DNA of 10,105 bases. It comes from Opitutaceae bacterium (GTDB lineage: Bacteria > Verrucomicrobiota > Verrucomicrobiia > Opitutales > Opitutaceae). The notes under the pieces are model-generated. The model was not told the DNA's origin, did not search any database, and worked only from the letters and a program-made list of their open reading frames with translations. A program made the position numbers and the translations under genes. Of the stretch, positions 7,440 through 10,105 are shown piece after piece. Location of the stretch: contig RGAX01000094.1 of NCBI GenBank assembly GCA_009919985.1, positions 1-10,105 of the forward strand, given 5' to 3'. Within the stretch, counting starts at the first letter, position 1, and every line of letters starts with the position of its first letter.

Positions 7440-8279
7440 GTGTCGTTCGCCGTCACCACTAACCCTTTAGCTAGCTCCTCCACAGCCATAGAATTTCGCT
7501 CGGTCGAAAAACGCTACGGTCAGGGCCCTGTCATAGTTGACGACTTTAGTCTTACGGCAGCGCGCGGGGATTTTATCGCATTGATCGGCCCCAGCGGTTG
7601 CGGCAAATCGACCCTATTAAAACTCGTCGCCGGCCTAAGCCCAGTCACCCGCGGCGAACTCATTTTTTCAAAATCCAGCGCCAGCAACTTTATCACCCAA
7701 GCGCCCACTTTGGTCTCTGATTCGACTCACGACGATCTAGCGTACGTTTTTCAAGAACCGACGTTACTACCCTGGCTCACCGTCGCCCAAAATGTCGCGC
7801 TACCTCTCGATCTGCGCCGTGTTCCATCGACCCAGCGAACCACCCTCGTTAGCGATGCGCTCGCGCTCGTCGGCCTCACGCCGCGATCCGAATATTACCC
7901 ACGCCAACTCTCTGGCGGCCAAAAAATGCGCGTCTCCATTGCTCGCGCCCTCGTCCTCTCGCCGCAAATTTTGTTGCTCGATGAACCTTTCGGCGCCCTC
8001 GACGAAATGACGCGCGATCACCTGAACGAAGAACTCCTCGCGATCCGCGAACGCCTCCGTTGGACCGCTTTCTTCGTCACTCACTCAGTCGCTGAAGCCG
8101 TCTTCCTCGCGAATCGTATTATCATCATGTCCGCCAATCCCGGACGGCTCCATCGCGAGATTCGCGTCGAGCTACCCTACCCACGCACACCTGCCACCCG
8201 ACGCGATCCCGCCTACCACCGTCTCGTCGATGAGGTCTCGCAACTACTCCGCTCCGTCGAGGATATCACCACCGGTTAG
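7440..8279 (+). CDS. ABC transporter ATP-binding protein, SsuB/TauB/ThiZ type
   Basis: The 279-residue ATPase has all nucleotide-binding motifs: Walker A GPSGCGKST (50-58), Q-loop Gln-105 in FQEPTLLPW, signature LSGGQ (157-161), Walker B ending LLLDEP with Asp-181 and Glu-182, and switch His-215 in VTHSVAEAVFLA. The text around them (LLPWLTVAQNVALPL, EPFGALDEMTR, IIIMSANPGRL) is typical of importers for nitrate, sulfonates, taurine and thiamine precursors. It powers uptake at the inner membrane together with the permease encoded 3 bases later. A stretch of roughly ten extra, Ser/Thr-rich residues lies between Walker A and the Q-loop (about 80-100). GTG at 7440 is the only usable start: the frame is closed by a TAG at 7371 and has no other start codon between. 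The specific cargo is not determined by this subunit. Confidence 0.93.
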   Translation: MSFAVTTNPLASSSTAIEFRSVEKRYGQGPVIVDDFSLTAARGDFIALIGPSGCGKSTLLKLVAGLSPVTRGELIFSKSSASNFITQAPTLVSDSTHDDLAYVFQEPTLLPWLTVAQNVALPLDLRRVPSTQRTTLVSDALALVGLTPRSEYYPRQLSGGQKMRVSIARALVLSPQILLLDEPFGALDEMTRDHLNEELLAIRERLRWTAFFVTHSVAEAVFLANRIIIMSANPGRLHREIRVELPYPRTPATRRDPAYHRLVDEVSQLLRSVEDITTG

Positions 8280-8282
8280 GGC

Positions 8283-9089
8283 GTGTCGCTTCCTATGCCT
8301 CGTCAAAAAATCTTCTCCTTTCTCCTTCCCGCTCTGGCCGGCGCGTTGTTCATCGCGATCTGGCATTTTATCCGTGTCTCGCTGTCCGAAGATTTCCGTT
8401 TCCTGCTCCCCGCGCCCACCGAAGTAATCGCTGCGTTCCGCGAGCATGGCGATGAACTCTGGCGCGCGACGCTCAACACTACCGCCGGCGCCACCCTCGG
8501 TTTCCTCGCCGCGGTCGCCGTGAGCTTCACCCTATCATTGCTACTCTCCCTTTCACCACTCGTACGGGTAACGTTTTATCCTTACCTAATGTTGCTGCAG
8601 ATGACGCCCATCATCGTGTTTGCGCCAATTTTGGTCCTCTGGGTCGGCCCCGGCCTCAAGAGCGTCACGATCATCACGTTTCTGATTTGTTTCTTCCCCC
8701 TGGCCGTGAACACAACGCAAGGACTCGTCTCAACCGATCGTAACCTCGTTGAGCTATTCCGCCTCTACCGCGCCACCAAGTTTCAAGAAATCCTCCGCCT
8801 GCGTATCCCCGCGGCGCTCCCGTATTTTTTTACCGGTCTGCGCATCGCTGCCACCCTCGCCCCAATCGGCGCCTTGGTTGGCGATTACACCGCCGGCAGC
8901 TCCGCCGGTGACGGCGGCGGTCTTGGTTTCCAGACAATCATTTACAGCAGCCAAGCCAAATACCCCGCGCTCTTTGCCACCGCCGCTGCCTGCTGCGCCC
9001 TCGGCTTTATCTTCGTCGCAGGCGTACTCTCGCTTAGCTGGTTGACGCTCCATAAATGGCACGATTCTTACGAACGTGCCGACACCTGA
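8283..9089 (+). CDS. ABC transporter permease, SsuC/TauC/ThiX type
   Basis: The 268-residue inner-membrane protein has about six hydrophobic segments: near 11-30, 66-92, 97-120, 126-147, 180-200 and 228-256. It carries the cytoplasmic EAA loop (about 157-188, with LRIPAALPYFFTGLRIA), through which the ATPase couples to the permease. The FAPILVLWVGPGLKSV segment corresponds to the conserved central part of this permease class. It probably works as a homodimer with the adjacent ATPase and binding protein to import a small, likely anionic or heterocyclic compound. The GTG at 8283 follows the ATPase stop by 3 bases, indicating translational coupling; an in-frame ATG at 8295 would shorten the protein by only four residues and cannot be excluded. 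The binding-protein gene follows after 27 bases. Confidence 0.93.
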   Translation: MSLPMPRQKIFSFLLPALAGALFIAIWHFIRVSLSEDFRFLLPAPTEVIAAFREHGDELWRATLNTTAGATLGFLAAVAVSFTLSLLLSLSPLVRVTFYPYLMLLQMTPIIVFAPILVLWVGPGLKSVTIITFLICFFPLAVNTTQGLVSTDRNLVELFRLYRATKFQEILRLRIPAALPYFFTGLRIAATLAPIGALVGDYTAGSSAGDGGGLGFQTIIYSSQAKYPALFATAAACCALGFIFVAGVLSLSWLTLHKWHDSYERADT

Positions 9090-9116
9090 TCTCGTCACTT
9101 TTGTCCCCCCGCCGCC

Positions 9117-10103
9117 ATGAGACTCGTCCTCTTAATCTGCGCCCTCCTCTCATTTTCCACAGCAGCTCGCTCCGCTGATGCCACTGCCCAAACAGCCAAC
9201 CTGTATAAACTAACCGTCCAACTGGACTGGGTCGCCGAACCCGAACACGGTGGCATCTACCAGGCCGCCGCGCGCGGCTTCTTTGCCGCCGAAGGGCTCG
9301 ACGTCACCATCGTCCCTGGCGGACCCAACGCCTTCGTCGTCCAAAAAATCGCCACCGGCCAAGCTCAAATCGGCCAAGGTGACAGCACCGACATTCTGCA
9401 AAAAATCGCCACCGGCCTTCCCGTGCTCTCGGTGGCTGCCGTCTTCCAAGACGATCCCTCCGGTCTGCTCGTAAACGCCGCCAGCAAAGTCCACCGCTTC
9501 GAAGACCTCCAAGGCAAAACCATTATCGCCCGCCCGGATTGGACTTTTCTGAAATACCTAAAAAAACACTACGGCGTCACCGTCAACGTCGTCCCACAAA
9601 GCTTTTCTGTCGCCGCTTTCATCGGCGAAAAAGACACCATTCAACAAGGCTACTTCATTGCAGAACCGTACCATATCGTGAAAGCAGGGGGCGCCAAACC
9701 CCGCTTTCTTTCCACCTGGGACGCTGGATTTCGCGCCTACGCCGTACTTTTCACCAATCGTAAGTTCGCACGTGAACACCCCACGGAACTCCGCGCCTTC
9801 ATGCGCGCTTACATTAAAGGCTGGAACGATTACCTCACCGGCGATCCCGCCCCTGCTCACGCAGCGATGAAAAAAACAAATTCCGCCCTCACCGAAGAAT
9901 TCGCCTTAGCTTCGCGCCAACTCATCCTCGACGAAAAACTTGTCACAGGCCGCGATGCCGACGGCGGTCCCGCCAACACGGGCCAGCTCGCAGCCCCACG
10001 CTTCGCCACCCAAATCGCGCAACTCGAAGAGATCGGGGTCCTGCCAAAAAATAAAGTCACTGTCGAACAAGCGATGAGCACCGACTTCTTGCCGGCGCGC
10101 TAA
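9117..10103 (+). CDS. ABC substrate-binding protein, NMT1/THI5-like (ThiY-type)
   Basis: The 328-residue protein begins with a signal peptide (MRLVLLICALLSF, probable cleavage near ARSA at residue 20) and has no lipobox cysteine, so it should be a soluble periplasmic protein. The mature part follows the NMT1/THI5 fold: LTVQLDWVAEPEHGGIYQAA (32-51), GFFAAEGLDVTIVPGG (54-69), the GQAQIGQGD segment, and LQGKTIIARPDWTFLKYL in the hinge region. The LDW...EH.G signature, with Trp-38 and His-44, is typical of binding proteins for thiamine-pyrimidine or flavin precursors and of the THI5 enzyme rather than of nitrate or sulfonate binders. The likely cargo is therefore an aromatic nitrogen heterocycle, though this is inference. 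It is the last gene of the ATPase-permease-binding-protein set. A 19-base perfect direct repeat occurs inside it (9342-9360 and 9399-9417). The stop lies 2 bases from the window end, so later operon genes would not be visible. Confidence 0.91.
   Translation: MRLVLLICALLSFSTAARSADATAQTANLYKLTVQLDWVAEPEHGGIYQAAARGFFAAEGLDVTIVPGGPNAFVVQKIATGQAQIGQGDSTDILQKIATGLPVLSVAAVFQDDPSGLLVNAASKVHRFEDLQGKTIIARPDWTFLKYLKKHYGVTVNVVPQSFSVAAFIGEKDTIQQGYFIAEPYHIVKAGGAKPRFLSTWDAGFRAYAVLFTNRKFAREHPTELRAFMRAYIKGWNDYLTGDPAPAHAAMKKTNSALTEEFALASRQLILDEKLVTGRDADGGPANTGQLAAPRFATQIAQLEEIGVLPKNKVTVEQAMSTDFLPAR
9342..9417 (+). repeat. Pair of 19-base direct repeats inside the binding-protein gene
   Basis: The sequence CAAAAAATCGCCACCGGCC occurs perfectly at 9342-9360 and again at 9399-9417, exactly 57 bases (19 codons) apart and in the same frame. 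Both copies encode QKIATG (residues 76-81 and 95-100). The repeat is coding and has only two units. Confidence 0.9.
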
Positions 10104-10105
10104 AA

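Noticed and set aside
9342..9417. CRISPR-like repeat
   Set aside because: There are only two units, they lie inside a coding sequence, and they keep its frame.

Overview
The window looks like chromosomal DNA from a high-GC Gram-negative bacterium. Evidence for an outer membrane is an OmpW-type beta-barrel protein; evidence for a periplasm is a soluble ABC substrate-binding protein and a secreted esterase. Alanine- and arginine-rich proteins, C-ending codons and the lack of Shine-Dalgarno sites at every start would fit Verrucomicrobiota (Opitutaceae-like). That placement is an impression from style and gene content, not a demonstrated one.

Layout: (1) 1-2250 (+), the 3' part of a Swi2/Snf2-family helicase whose start lies upstream of the window. 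(2) 2301-3308 (+), a secreted alpha/beta hydrolase. (3) A bidirectional intrinsic terminator at 3347-3379 separates it from the convergent OmpW-family gene at 3401-4030 (-). (4) A 224-base divergent intergenic region, then gpt (xanthine-guanine phosphoribosyltransferase) at 4255-4773 (+), ended by a clear terminator. (5) 4854-5966 (-), a two-domain protein joining an HxGH nucleotidyltransferase to a compact GHMP-kinase-like module. (6) Divergently from it, an amidase-signature enzyme at 6030-7271 (+). After a 168-base leader comes a three-gene ABC importer operon at 7440-10103 (+): ATPase, permease and NMT1/THI5-like binding protein.

How they may work together: the ABC genes form one complete importer of the nitrate/sulfonate/thiamine-precursor class, and the binding protein carries the LDW...EH.G signature of the thiamine-pyrimidine-precursor branch. 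The amidase just upstream could release the useful part of an imported amide; this is inference. Gpt salvages purine bases and may be independent. The other genes look like unrelated neighbours. I saw no mobile element, CRISPR array, tRNA or rRNA. No stretch without a gene exceeds about 225 bases.

The most unusual items are the nucleotidyltransferase-GHMP fusion, the possible amidase-linked heterocycle importer, the absence of Shine-Dalgarno motifs, and a strong C-over-G bias on the plus strand that does not depend on gene direction.
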